NCBI GenBank assembly: GCA_030770425.1
Contig: JASJFT010000150.1
Location: 1-64,000 of the forward strand
From: Darksidea phi
Taxonomy: Eukaryota; Ascomycota; Dothideomycetes; Pleosporales; Lentitheciaceae
Length of the DNA: 64,000 bases
Reading direction: 5' to 3'
The position numbers were made by a program, and so were the translations under genes. Under the pieces are notes generated by a model. That model worked only from the letters and a program-made list of their open reading frames with translations. It had not been told where the DNA came from and made no database searches. Positions 20,372 to 31,252 of the stretch are shown here, piece by piece. Each line of letters begins with the position of its first letter. Position 1 is the stretch's first letter.

Positions 20372-22143
20372 TCATAGTTCATCCCTCTTCCTCATGCCTC
20401 GCGTAGACTGAGGACGCAGTCTATACATACCCACTGAGTGTCGCGCAATTTCAGCCGAAAAAGTACCGCTAGGTTTAATAGTGCCCACATGCGCACCCAT
20501 CAGCGCCGTGTCGTTGTTCGCGATGCCTTGTTCGTAGCTGGTAGTCGTCGCGTTGTACCTCGTCAAACTCGTTGCATTTCTACTGCCCACGGTCGCATTT
20601 CGGTTCAAGATGGAAGAAGCCTCTTCCTCCGACATGCGATTCGCCCACAAATCATAGATATCCCAGGTTGTGCGCAGCTCTTCAGGTTCCCGGTACGTAC
20701 CCGCAGTACGCTCATCGAAGAAGATGTCATCCATGGTAGCATTCATGATACGAGAGGAATTTGCGGCGTTGAGAAGCGCAATCACCCTGTCTCCATTGTC
20801 AAGCAAGCGGGTCCAGAGGGAGATTTCACCTTCGCCGTTCTCATCAGGATCGACGAAGTAGCGCCACTTCCTGATTGCTCCCGTGGCCGAGGGATCTTGA
20901 TTTAGGGCAATAATTGCTGGGTTAGAATAGATGGCGAGGTTTGCAGCGGACAGTGTGCGAAGATTTGTACCAATTAGCAATGGGGATGATTGCATGGCCC
21001 ACATGCTAAAGTGTACGACGTACTCGGAGTCGGTTTGGCCGCCGTTGCCTATCTCGAGCATGTCCATGTCGTTGAAATAGCCGCTCATAGTGCGGGACTG
21101 GATCGCTGGCATTTTGTTTAGGATGTTCATGACTGAGCAGTGGTACCCCGGCCAGGCACATCCTATCGCCTCAGTGCATGGGCAGCGTGCATCGGGGCGG
21201 TTAAAGGAGTCGTAGATGTCGCCAGACATGCGACCAGAGTTGGCTATCCTTTTTGATTGTCAATACAAAAGCCCTTTCTTCCAGTCGGAGTCGACACACC
21301 TGTAAGCCCAGTCGAATGGATCGTCGTTGCCCCAATTACACATTGCATACACGATATCTCTCCCCGTCTCATTTAGCGCAATTGACATGACGTTGTACCG
21401 GTCAAACGAGAGCTTCGGAGTTCCGGATTGGCCTTGATTGAAGCAATTGTCATACTTTACGTAGTCGACACCCCAGCTAGCCCAGAGGTCTGCGTCAGCT
21501 TTTTCGTGGCCCAGAGAGCCAGGATAGCGAGCGCAGGTGAGGACACCCGCGGAGGAGTACACTGGAGGAGGAGGTACAAAGTCAGTAGAGCTCAAGAAAT
21601 GGGGGTCGGTGTCGACGTGTCTTAGCCAAGCAAAGACTCGTCTTTATTGATTTTTGCTATTAGGCGAGGAACACTCTGTGCCCCAGGGTTGCGTACTGCC
21701 GAACTTGAGTCCCAGTGCGTGAATTCGGTCGATGATTGACTTCATGCCGCTGGGGAATTTTTTGGCTATTCGCAGGTATCAGCCCTAGTCACCTTCTAGC
21801 TGCGAGTGTGCTCACGGTTTTCGATCAAATACCCACTCTTGTTCCTCCCAATCGACCAGCAATCGTCCAGAACAACGTATTTGTAGCCCAAATCTCTCAA
21901 GCCGTAGTCGACCATGTCTTGAGCGGTTGCGAGTAGCAAACTCTCGTTGACCTTGCATTGGAACGCGTTCCAGTTATTCCATCCCATCTGCGGCACTAGG
22001 TTCAACCCGTTGTAACTCGAAGCACCTGGAATCACGACTTCATATGCACTATCAACTTCCCGTTTGTTGTATGCCGAGGTGGTGCCGGCCAAGAGCAGCG
22101 TTATAGCTGCTACAGTGAGTGATTGGGATGTTGTTCGATGCAT
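20372..22143 (-). CDS. Alpha-galactosidase (GH27) with C-terminal RDEL
   Basis: Four exons: 22143-21816, 21765-21697, 21561-21300 and 21248-20372; introns 50, 135 and 51 bp. Product 511 aa with an N-terminal signal peptide (hydrophobic core LTVAAITLLLAGTTSA). GH27 blocks are clear: QMGWNNWNAFQCKV, VLDDCW, KFGMYSSAGVLTCARYPGSLG, the nucleophile Asp170 in YVKYDNC and a candidate acid/base Asp230 in RMSGDIYDSF. The 60-residue spacing matches human alpha-galactosidase A (170/231). It hydrolyses terminal alpha-1,6-galactose from oligosaccharides and galactomannans. The C-terminal beta domain has many N-glycosylation sequons. The last residues are KRDEL, an HDEL/KDEL-like ER retrieval signal, which is odd for a digestive exoenzyme. 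Splice sites were chosen by frame and family match. Confidence 0.88.
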
Positions 22144-23093
22144 CGCGAGACTCCGGATTGATTTCAGACAGTGCAGGTAGAGAAAAAAAGACGAGAAGTT
22201 TGTGCCCAGGCGGGGTACTAAGGTTGCTCTTATACCAGGTACGTCTTGACAGCGCTCCATACCCTGCCAATCCCCTCCTGTGTCATCCCCGCAGCCTCCG
22301 CAGCCTCCGCCTCCGCTTTTGGCATTGGTGAGTAAGAATCAGGTCCTCACTTTCAACCGCAGAAGACAGCCCGAAAGCACCATCGCGTGCTTGTGCATGC
22401 AGCAAAGATTGCCCCAAGAAACCCCGCGTGCGGGGGAAGAGAGCCGTTAGGTGGATTCCACTCCGGAGGCGCCGATAAGCCGGTTTCCCGCCCGGTGGTT
22501 CTTCCGGGAGATACGGTTGGCACGATTTGAGGGTTAGAGAATGGAGATGAGCGTTGAGTGCGGGCTAGGATGGAAGGAGAAGTGGTTCCTCGAGCCTAAC
22601 TAGAAGGAGCAGATATGCCGCCACCTTAGCCAACATTATTCGTCCTTGGAGTATGCGCAATGCTTCCTTTGCTGGAACCCCAAAGCCAACATGTCAAAGA
22701 TTATTCCATGTGAGGGCAGTGAAGGCGGACTTTTGTTAAGGTGGGCTCTAGCAGCACCGAGATCTAGCACACTCGACGAAGTAGGAATGGGCTAACCAAA
22801 GTATTGCACCTTGAAGATTAGGCCATCACGGAATTTCTTCATGGGCCTTCTGCAGAGAGGTTGCGTTACTAGTCCGGGTATGAATGCCAGATGCATAACG
22901 CCTCATTAAGGCGTACATGCAGTCTTTGCTTACCTTTTCCTGCACGCAAGGGAATGATGAGAGCTAGCCTAGTCTGTAGTGGTCTCTGAAATGTCTTCAG
23001 TGTACCATCGTTTGCCCGCAACTATCTGCTGTACACACGCAACAACCACCGCAAAGCCTAATCCTACAGTCCAAACCGCCGTTCATGATATTA
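22144..23093. other. 950-bp intergenic stretch
   Basis: Upstream region of the alpha-galactosidase and 3' side of the nucleoporin gene. No coding exon, RNA gene or repeat of note was recognised. Confidence 0.45.
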
Positions 23094-24976
23094 CTACACC
23101 GACACAATCCACTCACACTTTGGCGGTACAAGTGGTATATCCTCACCGTCCTCAAACCTCCCCGTCTGCGCAACACGCTTGTAGATCTGCTCCAACCTGT
23201 TGCCCAGTTCACCTTCGTAATCTTCTGGTTTCCCCTCCTTGAATCGGTCCTTGGGATCGATGGAGTTTCCTGTAGTGGGATGAGTGCTAGATTGAGCTTG
23301 TTCAGCAAATGGCGAGGATTGCTGCTGAGGTTGCGAAGGTTGCGGTTGCCCGAAGGGGTTGGCCTGCTGCGCTGGTGCACTAAAGGGCGAGGGTGTGGCT
23401 GCAGCTGGGCTTTGTTGTTTTGCGGTGGCGAAGGGATTTGCTGATGGTGTTGGTGTCGCTTGGCTCTGCATTGTGGCGAAGGGAGAAGGCTTTGCACTGA
23501 ATGCAGGAGGTTGAGAAGCGCTTGTACCCCCGAAAGGGTTCGCTGGAGCCTGGTTCGGCTGCTCTGGAGGCTTGCTGAATGGATTCGTGGGCTGGGGTGA
23601 TTGAGTCTGTTGGCCGAAGGGAGACGGTTGAGCTGCTTGCTGTGTCTGACCAAAAGGAGATGCTTGAGCTGCTTGAGTCTGCTGTCCGAATGGCGCGGGG
23701 GCCGCACCAGGCTGTGATGTCTGGCCAAAACCGCTCTGTCCAAATGCTGGCTTGGCAAATGCATTGTTCTGTCCTAGTCCACTCGCCTGGCCAAATGCAG
23801 AGGTTTGCCCTGGCACCGAAGGCTTCCCAAAAGCTGATGTCGTCCCTGGTACCGAAGGTTGTCCGAATGCAGACTGCTGTCCTATGGCGCTCGTTTGACC
23901 AAAGGCCGAGCCGCCGCCTGGTAGCGATGGCTTGCCGAATGCAGACCCCTGACCGAAGGCTGAGCCGCCACCTAAGGCAGATGGCTGACCAAAAGCACCC
24001 GTACCAGGCACTGAGGGCTTACCAAATGCGGCGCCTGCGCTTAAGGCAGATGGTTGCCCAAACGCTGGCGTCTGCCCAGGATTCAAGGGCTGTCCGAATG
24101 CCGATGTGGTTTGGCCCGGATTCGAAGGCTGCCCAAAGGCGGAGAGGGCCGGTCGACCAAATGCTGGTTTGGACGCTTGCCCAAAAGCCGAAGTTGATGG
24201 TTGTCCAAAAGCCGTTGTCTGCGATTGCGTTTGCGCTCCAAAGGGGTTTGCCGGTGGCTTTGAGAATGGATTTGACGAATCCGACGCATTAGGGGCATCT
24301 GGTGGAGTATCTACTTTCCCCTGCGCTATATCGATCCTGTTGGGGTGGATATTAGTACCGTCTTCAACATACTTGACTGCTCCATTTAGATCATTCAAAA
24401 TTGTTTTGACCTGCTCTTCTACCGTCGAGAGGAGCTGGGCCTCCTCTTGTTGCTGCGTCTCATTAGACAAACCGTACTAAGTTTGAAAGATAAGGTCACG
24501 TACTGCTACAGCTTCAGCTCCCGAAGCGCGTTGGGAGTAATATCGTGCTCGAAGTTCCTCGGGGCTGACTTCCACGAGACCTTCGATGAGCTGCCGTGGG
24601 GCGTCGCGGCCGGGACCATAGCAGGAGAGGGGATAGACTGGCCGTTGTCCTGTGAGGTCGGCTTTGATGTCGTCTTTATCTAGGTGGAAGCGAGGTACGT
24701 TCGCGTCGCGTCGCGCTCCAAACGCGCCTCCAGTCTGTTGCGCGGGTCGGTAACGGTCGCCGGCTCCACCACCACTGAAGGCACTGAAGCGGTTCGCATT
24801 GGGATTGTTCCCGAAGCCGCCACCACCAAAGCCGCCACGGCTGTCGCGCTGGCTACCTGGGTGTTCGTTTTTGCAGTTGTCTCTCACGGATTAGTTGATG
24901 ATGCAGGGGTGGTTGTGGTCGGGGTCTCACCTCCGAATTTGCACGTGCCGCGCTGGTAGAAGGTGCAGATGGTCAT
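23094..24976 (-). CDS. CCCH zinc-finger FG nucleoporin, Nup42/Amo1-like
   Basis: Three exons: 24976-24931, 24880-24504 and 24458-23094; introns about 50 and 45 bp. The first splice rebuilds a CCCH zinc finger at the extreme N terminus (CTFYQRGTC...DNCKNEHPG). Product about 595 aa. A conserved middle block (LSCYGPGRDAPRQLIEG) leads to a helical segment (VEEQVKTILNDLNGAVKYVEDG) and then a long disordered region with dozens of FG units (AFGQPS, AFGKPS, SPFGQ). The tail GEDIPLVPPKCEW closes the protein. This order is that of fungal Nup42/Amo1, a cytoplasmic-side nuclear pore factor in mRNA export. The second intron (GTACGT...AATGAG) is short with a weak acceptor and is the least certain detail. 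Confidence 0.85.
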
Positions 24977-25346
24977 GTCGATGTCAACTGGTTGTCAACG
25001 AGTGGTCAGCGAGAATTGTGCGAGACTTGCATCAGCATTTCTATTGCCCTTAATGTGTACGTGGTGCGTGAGGGGGAAAGAGAGCTGGTAGCTGGCGGCT
25101 GGGAGACTCAACGTGAGAACTCAAGCGAACGCGATCGCGCCTTTCCCGATTAGGCAGCGAAAATGGACGCCGAAGAAGAGTGTACTAGCCGTTTTAGGAT
25201 TGGCGCGGAAGGAGCGAGAGGAACAACCTCGAATAAGTTGAATGTTCCACGTACCCCGATATACTTCTCCGTCATTCTCCATCCCCACCCGCTATGGGAT
25301 GCGCAATTGGAACCGGAGGCCCCCTGGCATAACGGTGACGCTGTAG
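24977..25346. promoter_or_regulatory. Divergent promoter (nucleoporin / GPI1 locus)
   Basis: 370 bp between the nucleoporin start and the first ATG of the small membrane ORF. No specific motif was recognised. Confidence 0.4.
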
Positions 25347-25625
25347 ATGCACCCCTTCTCCATCGTCGCGCTCGCAATCTTCATCGCGGGCTACTCGACT
25401 GCACGCTGGGACCTCGTCACCCGTCTGTACGAGCTCGCACTCTTTGCCTGGGACCACGGCGTCATCACACGGGCCGCCAAAGGCTTCACCGTCCTGTCGC
25501 TCCTCTTCGTCGTCGTCATCTTGCCCTTCGAGCGCCTCGCTGCGCACGAGATAGACGTGCACCCCCGCGCGGCAGGCGGCGGCTTCTCTGCGCGCGAGCA
25601 GCTCAAGCGCCGCGGCTCCTTCTAG
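25347..25625 (+). CDS. Small putative two-TM protein directly upstream of GPI1
   Basis: A 92-aa frame with ATG at 25347 and two hydrophobic segments, roughly residues 4-18 (FSIVALAIFIAGYST) and 45-62 (GFTVLSLLFVVVILPFERL), with a soluble basic tail. The sequence is protein-like and I believe it resembles a conserved fungal small membrane protein, but I cannot name it. Its stop at 25625 lies 20 nt before the GPI1 start codon on the same strand. Unless transcription starts inside it, the GPI1 mRNA must contain this ORF. It does not visibly match the known small GPI-GlcNAc-transferase subunits. Confidence 0.6.
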   Translation: MHPFSIVALAIFIAGYSTARWDLVTRLYELALFAWDHGVITRAAKGFTVLSLLFVVVILPFERLAAHEIDVHPRAAGGGFSAREQLKRRGSF

Positions 25626-25645
25626 CGGGGAAGCGCTATGGTGAC

Positions 25646-27906
25646 ATGGTCGCATGCAATGGGTTGATGCGCATATTCTGGCCCTCGGATGCGCCGGCGG
25701 GACTGTCCCCGGGCGTGCTCGTAGGCTTTCGCAACGCTGAGCTTGACGTGTTTGTGGTAGCCATACTGCAAGACGTCGAGCTGCGCTATGTCGAGAATGC
25801 GCTGTTGACAGGCACGCTGCTGCGGCACAGCACTCGCCATGTTGATGAGCTCCTCCAGCGGTGCGGCCACTCCTCGTTATATCTCCTCGGATGCGTCAAC
25901 CCGCAGACACCTCCCGCCAGCTTTGATCCCCGCCTCCTCGCCATGTACACTGATACCCTCACCCGCTTTCCACGCCTCTACTGCCCCGCCGACACAAACT
26001 TGACCCTCCAAGTCATCATCTACGAACGGCCGCACCCGACGCAGATGCAGTACATTTCCCTCACGCCCATATCCCTTGCGCTGGGCGACAAAACCGAAGC
26101 GGGGAAGTGGGACTCGGCATTTGAGCGCGTCGAGCAAGAAGACCAGTGGGCGCGCCAGCGGAAGGAGAAGATGGTGGAGAAAGTAAAGCTGCACACGGTG
26201 ATTGCACACCCAGCTACGCACAAGGACATGTTGTTGCCCATGATCATCGATCAGATAAATTGCTCCTTTGAGCTGGACGCGGTCCTCCAAAAGAACATTG
26301 GTGTGGTTGGAAGGCGTCTCAGACGGGCCCTGAGTGTTGGCGAGCGCATGACCGAGTCTGCCTACGATCTCTGGGACTATATGTTTCTATTCCTGCGCCA
26401 CGTCTGGAACAGCTGGCTCTACCCGGTCGCCGCATGGGTTTTCACTCTCGGTGTGCTTCTCCATCGCAGCGCTAGCGAGTTGATACTGTGGGTTTTGGAC
26501 TGGCGGCCAGCGTCGCCAGACTCTCCTGCGCTAAAAGACGTCTCCGCCACAGCCCAGCAGGTCGACATTCGTCTGCAGCAGTCCTGCTACTGGCCCGTTC
26601 AGTATCTGACGCTACGGAAGCGGAAGGGGAACTGGGAAAGTATAACCAGCAGCCACCCAGAGTACATACGCTTTTACAACAGCCTTTGGCTTGTGGCCAA
26701 CGATGTCATCATTGGCATTGCTTTGGGTTCCTACATAATTGAGAACTACGTCTTCGTAGCCACCCAAGTGGATACCATCTTCAATGTCTGGTCGATAGAA
26801 GGCTTGCGCCGAATGATCTCGTGGCTCATGGAATGGCCTGGTGGTCTGAAGCTGAACACCGAACTTGCCGAGTTCATGGGCGATCTCTTCCTCTGGGTAA
26901 TTGATCATTGGGCTGGTGCGTGCATCCGAACACAAGCTTGGCAGAGGCTTCTAACTAATTTGAACAGGTTGCATGACCGTCTTGCGTCCACACCTCCCTA
27001 GCGTTATCTACTTGATAGGCTTATCCTCCTTCGCTGGCGCTACTATGCCCATATCGCTCTTCTCCGACCTTGTGTCGTTGCTTACGCTGCATATCTACTC
27101 GTTCTACATCGCGTCGGCTCGCATCTTCCACTGGCAGCTCAGCATCATCATCTCGCTGTTCCACCTTTTCCGAGGGCGAAAACGCAACATTTTGCGAAAT
27201 CGTATTGACTCGTGCGATTACGATCTTGATCAGCTATTGCTTGGGACAATCCTCTTCACGCTACTAGTATTTCTGTTGCCGACCGTCTTCGTCTTCTATT
27301 TGACCTTTGCGACGGCAAGAATGGCTGTGATTGGTCTCAAGTGTGCGCTCGAGATTGGTCTGGCCTGCTTGAATCATTTCCCGCTATTTGCGGCTATGCT
27401 TCGGCTTAAAGATTCGAAGCGATTACCTGGTAAGTTACACCCCTTGCATATCAAACACTACTCTGATCTCGGATAGGTGGTATACGCTTCGAATTGCAAG
27501 ATATGAGAAATGTGGGCTTACCACAAGATTCCTCACTTTCAGCGCCGACGTCTTACGCCATCTTGAAGGTGCGTCAAATCCTCCTCCTCACACCAAAAGA
27601 CGAGTGTGCTTATTCATAGTGTAGTCAATACCTCTCTCGCTCCGCCACATGTTCGAGTCCTACTTTGAGCTAGGTAATCGCATACGCAAGCACTACTTCT
27701 CACCAGGTGTATTTCTGCATCTCGCATCTGGGCAATTTGTTCCTCCAATCCATAGACGCAATCTATACAGCTTACAGTATAGCATGTTGCCCGCGAGACG
27801 AGCGGGTATAGCAGAGCTCTGGAAGCAGCTTAGTGAGAGGAGCACGAAGGATTCGAGTGTAAGAAGTGGAATACCCAATGGTGGAGGAAGAAGGGGTAGC
27901 AAGTAG
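25646..27906 (+). CDS. GPI1: GPI1 / PIG-Q subunit of GPI N-acetylglucosaminyltransferase
   Basis: Four exons: 25646-26915, 26968-27429, 27477-27568 and 27625-27906; introns 52, 47 and 56 bp. Product 701 aa. It belongs to the ER-membrane complex that transfers GlcNAc from UDP-GlcNAc to phosphatidylinositol, the first step of GPI-anchor synthesis. Recognisable blocks are GLMRIFWPSD at the N terminus, DIRLQQSCYWPVQYLTLRKR, RFYNSLWLVANDVIIGIALG and the C-terminal GQFVPPIHRRNLYSLQYSML, with several membrane helices between about residues 250 and 600. The start at 25646 gives MVACNGLMRIFWP; an internal ATG at 25667 is the alternative. The start is only 20 nt past the stop of the upstream small ORF. 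Confidence 0.93.
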
Positions 27907-29119
27907 AGCAGTGAAAACAACACGGTTGCTGGCGACGAGTCACGGCCGTTCATATGCGTCCTTTGCTTGCATGTTCATCTTAAAAGGTTGCATTTTACAC
28001 AGGCCTTGCACGTTGAACGACGCCGAGCGCGAAGAGTTTTCTTTTACTTCGCTTTTTTACGCATATGTTCTCAAAACGTGACGTGGTATCGCGTTTCCAA
28101 TGGTCAGCTGGTGATTTGGGGTGGCATCGGTGGTGTGGAAATGGAAGAGGAAGAAAATGAGGAAAGGGTACTTGAGAGTCCTGCCTCGCTAAAGTTCTCA
28201 GACTCATTTCCACCCCAAAATAAGTGCGATCCATCACAATGTATCCCGTAGCTATCTATTGTCCTAAGCGCCATCCCCAAAATGTGTTCCTATACGGCAG
28301 CTCCGCAACGCGGCGTGGAACTTTGTCCAAGCGGCCGGTTATTTTTGGCCTGAGGATCCCCCCACGACCACGTTCTCCCTGTGCCCGGCACATGTGGCAC
28401 GGCTGGAGAACATGGTCAACATCTCAGAGGGTGCTAGTCCAAGACTACGCTGCGCCGGTGTGTTGTCGGATTGACAGCTTGCCGACAGAGATAGAATTCG
28501 ACGGTACGCAGGACCGAAACACAGAACCAATGGCTGATGAAGAGGCGCATAATAAGCCCACCTAACGTCTAACAATAGTGATCGTCAGCGCTTGGGTCGC
28601 ATCGCGGCGGTGCAAGGTCCTGCGCCTGACCGCCAGCACGTAAGCAGTTTCAGCTTGCTATTCCTATCTCGGTCGCTTTAACGACATCTCCTGCTCGCCC
28701 ATTGGTCGCGCTATGGAATATTCTTGAGACTTATCCACAAGAAGAGGGTTAATCTAGGCTTAGGTTCTAAACTGAAGCTAGATGAGAGGAAAGTGATGAT
28801 GGCTGAGGATTGACGTCTAAGGTTGGCGTGGGTTTTGGTGCTTACCACGACAACACGCCGCACCGGGAGCGACTTCCTCCGCGCCCAAGTCTCTGATATG
28901 AACAGGCTGACGGTGGAGTGAGGCACATGTATATAAGTCCTGAGCGACTTGTTCGAACATTCTCATCATCACACCATCAAAACATCAAAACTTCAATACA
29001 CTTTTCCGTTTCCTCTTTTCTCTTTTGTCTCTTTTCTCTCAATCATCAATACACTAGTCACTACTACCACCCAATTACTACAGCCAATCAGTCAATCCAA
29101 CCAGTCGACAGTAATCATA
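27907..29119. other. 1.2-kb intergenic stretch, promoter of the cupredoxin gene at its right end
   Basis: No credible exon between the GPI1 stop and the cupredoxin leader. The last 180 bp form a C/T- and A-rich leader (CATCATCACACCATCAAAAC-like) typical of strongly expressed fungal genes. Confidence 0.5.
28930..28936 (+). promoter_or_regulatory. TATA box of the cupredoxin gene
   Basis: TATATAA at 28930-28936 is followed within about 30 bp by a pyrimidine-rich tract and lies 184 bp before the ATG at 29120. Spacing and context fit a core promoter with a long leader. Confidence 0.55.
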
Positions 29120-29659
29120 ATGGTCGCTTATACCTCCATCGCTCTCGCCGCCACCACTTTCCTCGGTCTCACAGCCGCAGCTCCTCACACGGTCCGCTCC
29201 ACCGGCGTCGTCCATCGCATTTTCGCCGGCTCAAAGGTCGAAAACAATGGCCTACACTTTGAGCCGCAAAACGTTGTCGCCGAGATCGGAGACCTCATCG
29301 AATTCCACTTCCTCCCCAAGAACCACACCGTCGTGCAATCCTCCTTCGACAATCCCTGCCAGCCCCTCGCCGACGGCTCTGGAATTTTCTCCGGCTTCAA
29401 CTTCCGAACCGATGAGGCCGAGGCTAAGAACGTTTTCACCTTTACCGTCCAAAACAAGGAGCCCTTTTGGTACTACTGCTCGCAGCCGGCTATGGAGCAC
29501 TGCAAGAGTGGTATGAGCGGTGTAATCAACCAGAACTTCAACTCGGATAAGACTTTGGCCGCCTACAAGGAGAAGGCTAAGACTGCGGAGCTTAAGCAGC
29601 CGTCTCTTGATCCTCTTAAGAGCCAGGGCGGTCACATTGTTCCCAACGTGCCTTTGTAA
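29120..29659 (+). CDS. Secreted cupredoxin-domain protein
   Basis: Single exon, 179 aa. A signal peptide covers about residues 1-20 (MVAYTSIALAATTFLGLTAA). The remainder is one plastocyanin-like domain: VVAEIGDLIEFHFLPKNHTV carries the first likely copper His, and the loop YYCSQPAMEHCKSGM supplies Cys, His and Met in the type 1 copper order. The tail has no GPI-anchor signal. Fungal proteins of this kind are extracellular, abundant and of uncertain function. A TATA box and a CT-rich leader suggest strong expression. Confidence 0.85.
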   Translation: MVAYTSIALAATTFLGLTAAAPHTVRSTGVVHRIFAGSKVENNGLHFEPQNVVAEIGDLIEFHFLPKNHTVVQSSFDNPCQPLADGSGIFSGFNFRTDEAEAKNVFTFTVQNKEPFWYYCSQPAMEHCKSGMSGVINQNFNSDKTLAAYKEKAKTAELKQPSLDPLKSQGGHIVPNVPL

Positions 29660-31252
29660 AGGATGGTTATTCGGTGAATTCAGCAGCGGATACGGTACGC
29701 ATGAGCGTTTGAAGATCATTTTTTAGACTTGCATAGCGTTGGTTTGGTCTCGATTTGGTATAGCGTTGGCGTTCTTCTTCTTCTTCTTCTTCTTCTTCTT
29801 CTTCTTCTTCTTCTTCTTCTATATAGCTCCCACGCTCCTTGGGCATACTTCGGCATCACTATTGATAATTGCTAAAATACAATAATCACTCCTTTTTCCA
29901 ATCCTCTGAGCTAAATAAAAACCATGTGTTGAGTGTTTTAGTTCTTGGTTCGTTCATCTTTATCTCGCTTCCACTTTCATTTCTCTATCCCTCTCCGATG
30001 ATGAGCTTCCAGCGAACGTATTTAGAGCCAAGAGCTGTACCTCTAACCTTTCTTGCGATGTAGACGAATTTATTTGCCTATTTATGGCCGCTTATAACGA
30101 CAACTAATATTCTCCCAAGTAGCAAATTATACAGTTGGAATGAATATGTATAAAAGCAGATATGTTACCTTGATTTATGTATCTTGTTGATAACCATTAA
30201 GGCGTAAAGCCGTTTTATTAACAAGTAAATGATTAGAGACACAACTTATACTTAAATCCACAGAACTAACTCTAAGAGTTCAAGAAACTACCATGTTCAG
30301 CGAGCTTTGCGCCATCCTCTACGCGAGATGAAGTTCATGCACACGGAACGTGTTATTAGGGGCTTTTCCAAGCCTTGGCGGTGAGCCTGCAGGTAGTAGA
30401 GCATGTAAAGAGCGAGACGAATGACGTACCTATCTTCAGATGTATTCAGTACCAGTTTCTGTACGGTTGCGAGGAGAGTACGCGCGAGATACTTGTCGTA
30501 ATCTAGAGTATAACTAACATCTAGATGTCTCATGAACCTCGTAATCCCTGAGATAGCCATGATCTAATTGCTAAAATTCCTCGCTTGCGAGATGTTCCAT
30601 TCGTAAACCAAGTAGCTGTCATAGCCTTTGTGTATGCTTTACATTTTCTGCCAATAAGTGGTAGTTAAGTTTCCGCTCATAGCTTGTACAGGGCAAGGCT
30701 GGCCTCAACGCTCTACAAATGATGGGTTTGTTTGAATAGGGAGCGGGTTATTTTGTGATGCATGCGGAAAACATCACAATAGAAAGAGGGTTCGCAAGAG
30801 TCGTGTGGCAAGACGCTCACATAAAGAGATATGGTCTCATCTTTCCAGTGCCCCGGTTCACCAGTTAACCGTTAGCCACTCAACTTTTCCATGGTCGTTG
30901 GTACCTAATGCTACCACGGTCACGAAGCGTCGTTGATCTTCTCGTGTCCCTCGAATCGGTTCTCGATAATAAGGCCGCAGGCCGCTTTCTCAGCCATCCA
31001 AGAACTGTACATGAACACCATAGTTATTCGGGAGGCTTGCGCAATGTGTTCAAAATTCGGACGTAGGAAGACACAAATGAATGCTCCATTGTTGCTCAAG
31101 TGTGAGCAGGCATGATTAAGTATAAAACTAGCAAAAATATATGCACTAAATATTACGACAGGGTGTACTAAAAGCTTCCGGGTGTCCAGCGAATTCGATC
31201 AAAAAAAATGCCAAAATGCGTAGGAGGAGAGAAGTGAAACCACGATACGAGA
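29660..31252. other. 1.6-kb AT-rich intergenic stretch
   Basis: Holds the 3' region of the cupredoxin gene with a TTC microsatellite, then AT-rich DNA. An 87-codon frame on the minus strand (30297-30560) has no recognisable family and was not called. Nothing else was seen. Confidence 0.5.
29772..29820. repeat. (TTC)16 microsatellite
   Basis: Sixteen uninterrupted TTC units lie 113 bp downstream of the cupredoxin stop codon, probably in or just after its 3' UTR. Confidence 0.95.

Noticed and set aside
25163..25645. Extension of GPI1 upstream to an in-frame ATG at 25163
   Set aside because: The added 161 residues read as antisense-like Arg/His-rich sequence and overlap the small membrane ORF; family members start near MVACNGLMRIFWP.
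27642..27660. GTTCGAGTCC motif resembling a tRNA T-arm
   Set aside because: It lies within exon 4 of GPI1 and no cloverleaf surrounds it.
30297..30560. 87-codon minus-strand ORF in an AT-rich gap
   Set aside because: Protein-like composition but no signal, family or splice evidence; too weak to list as a gene.
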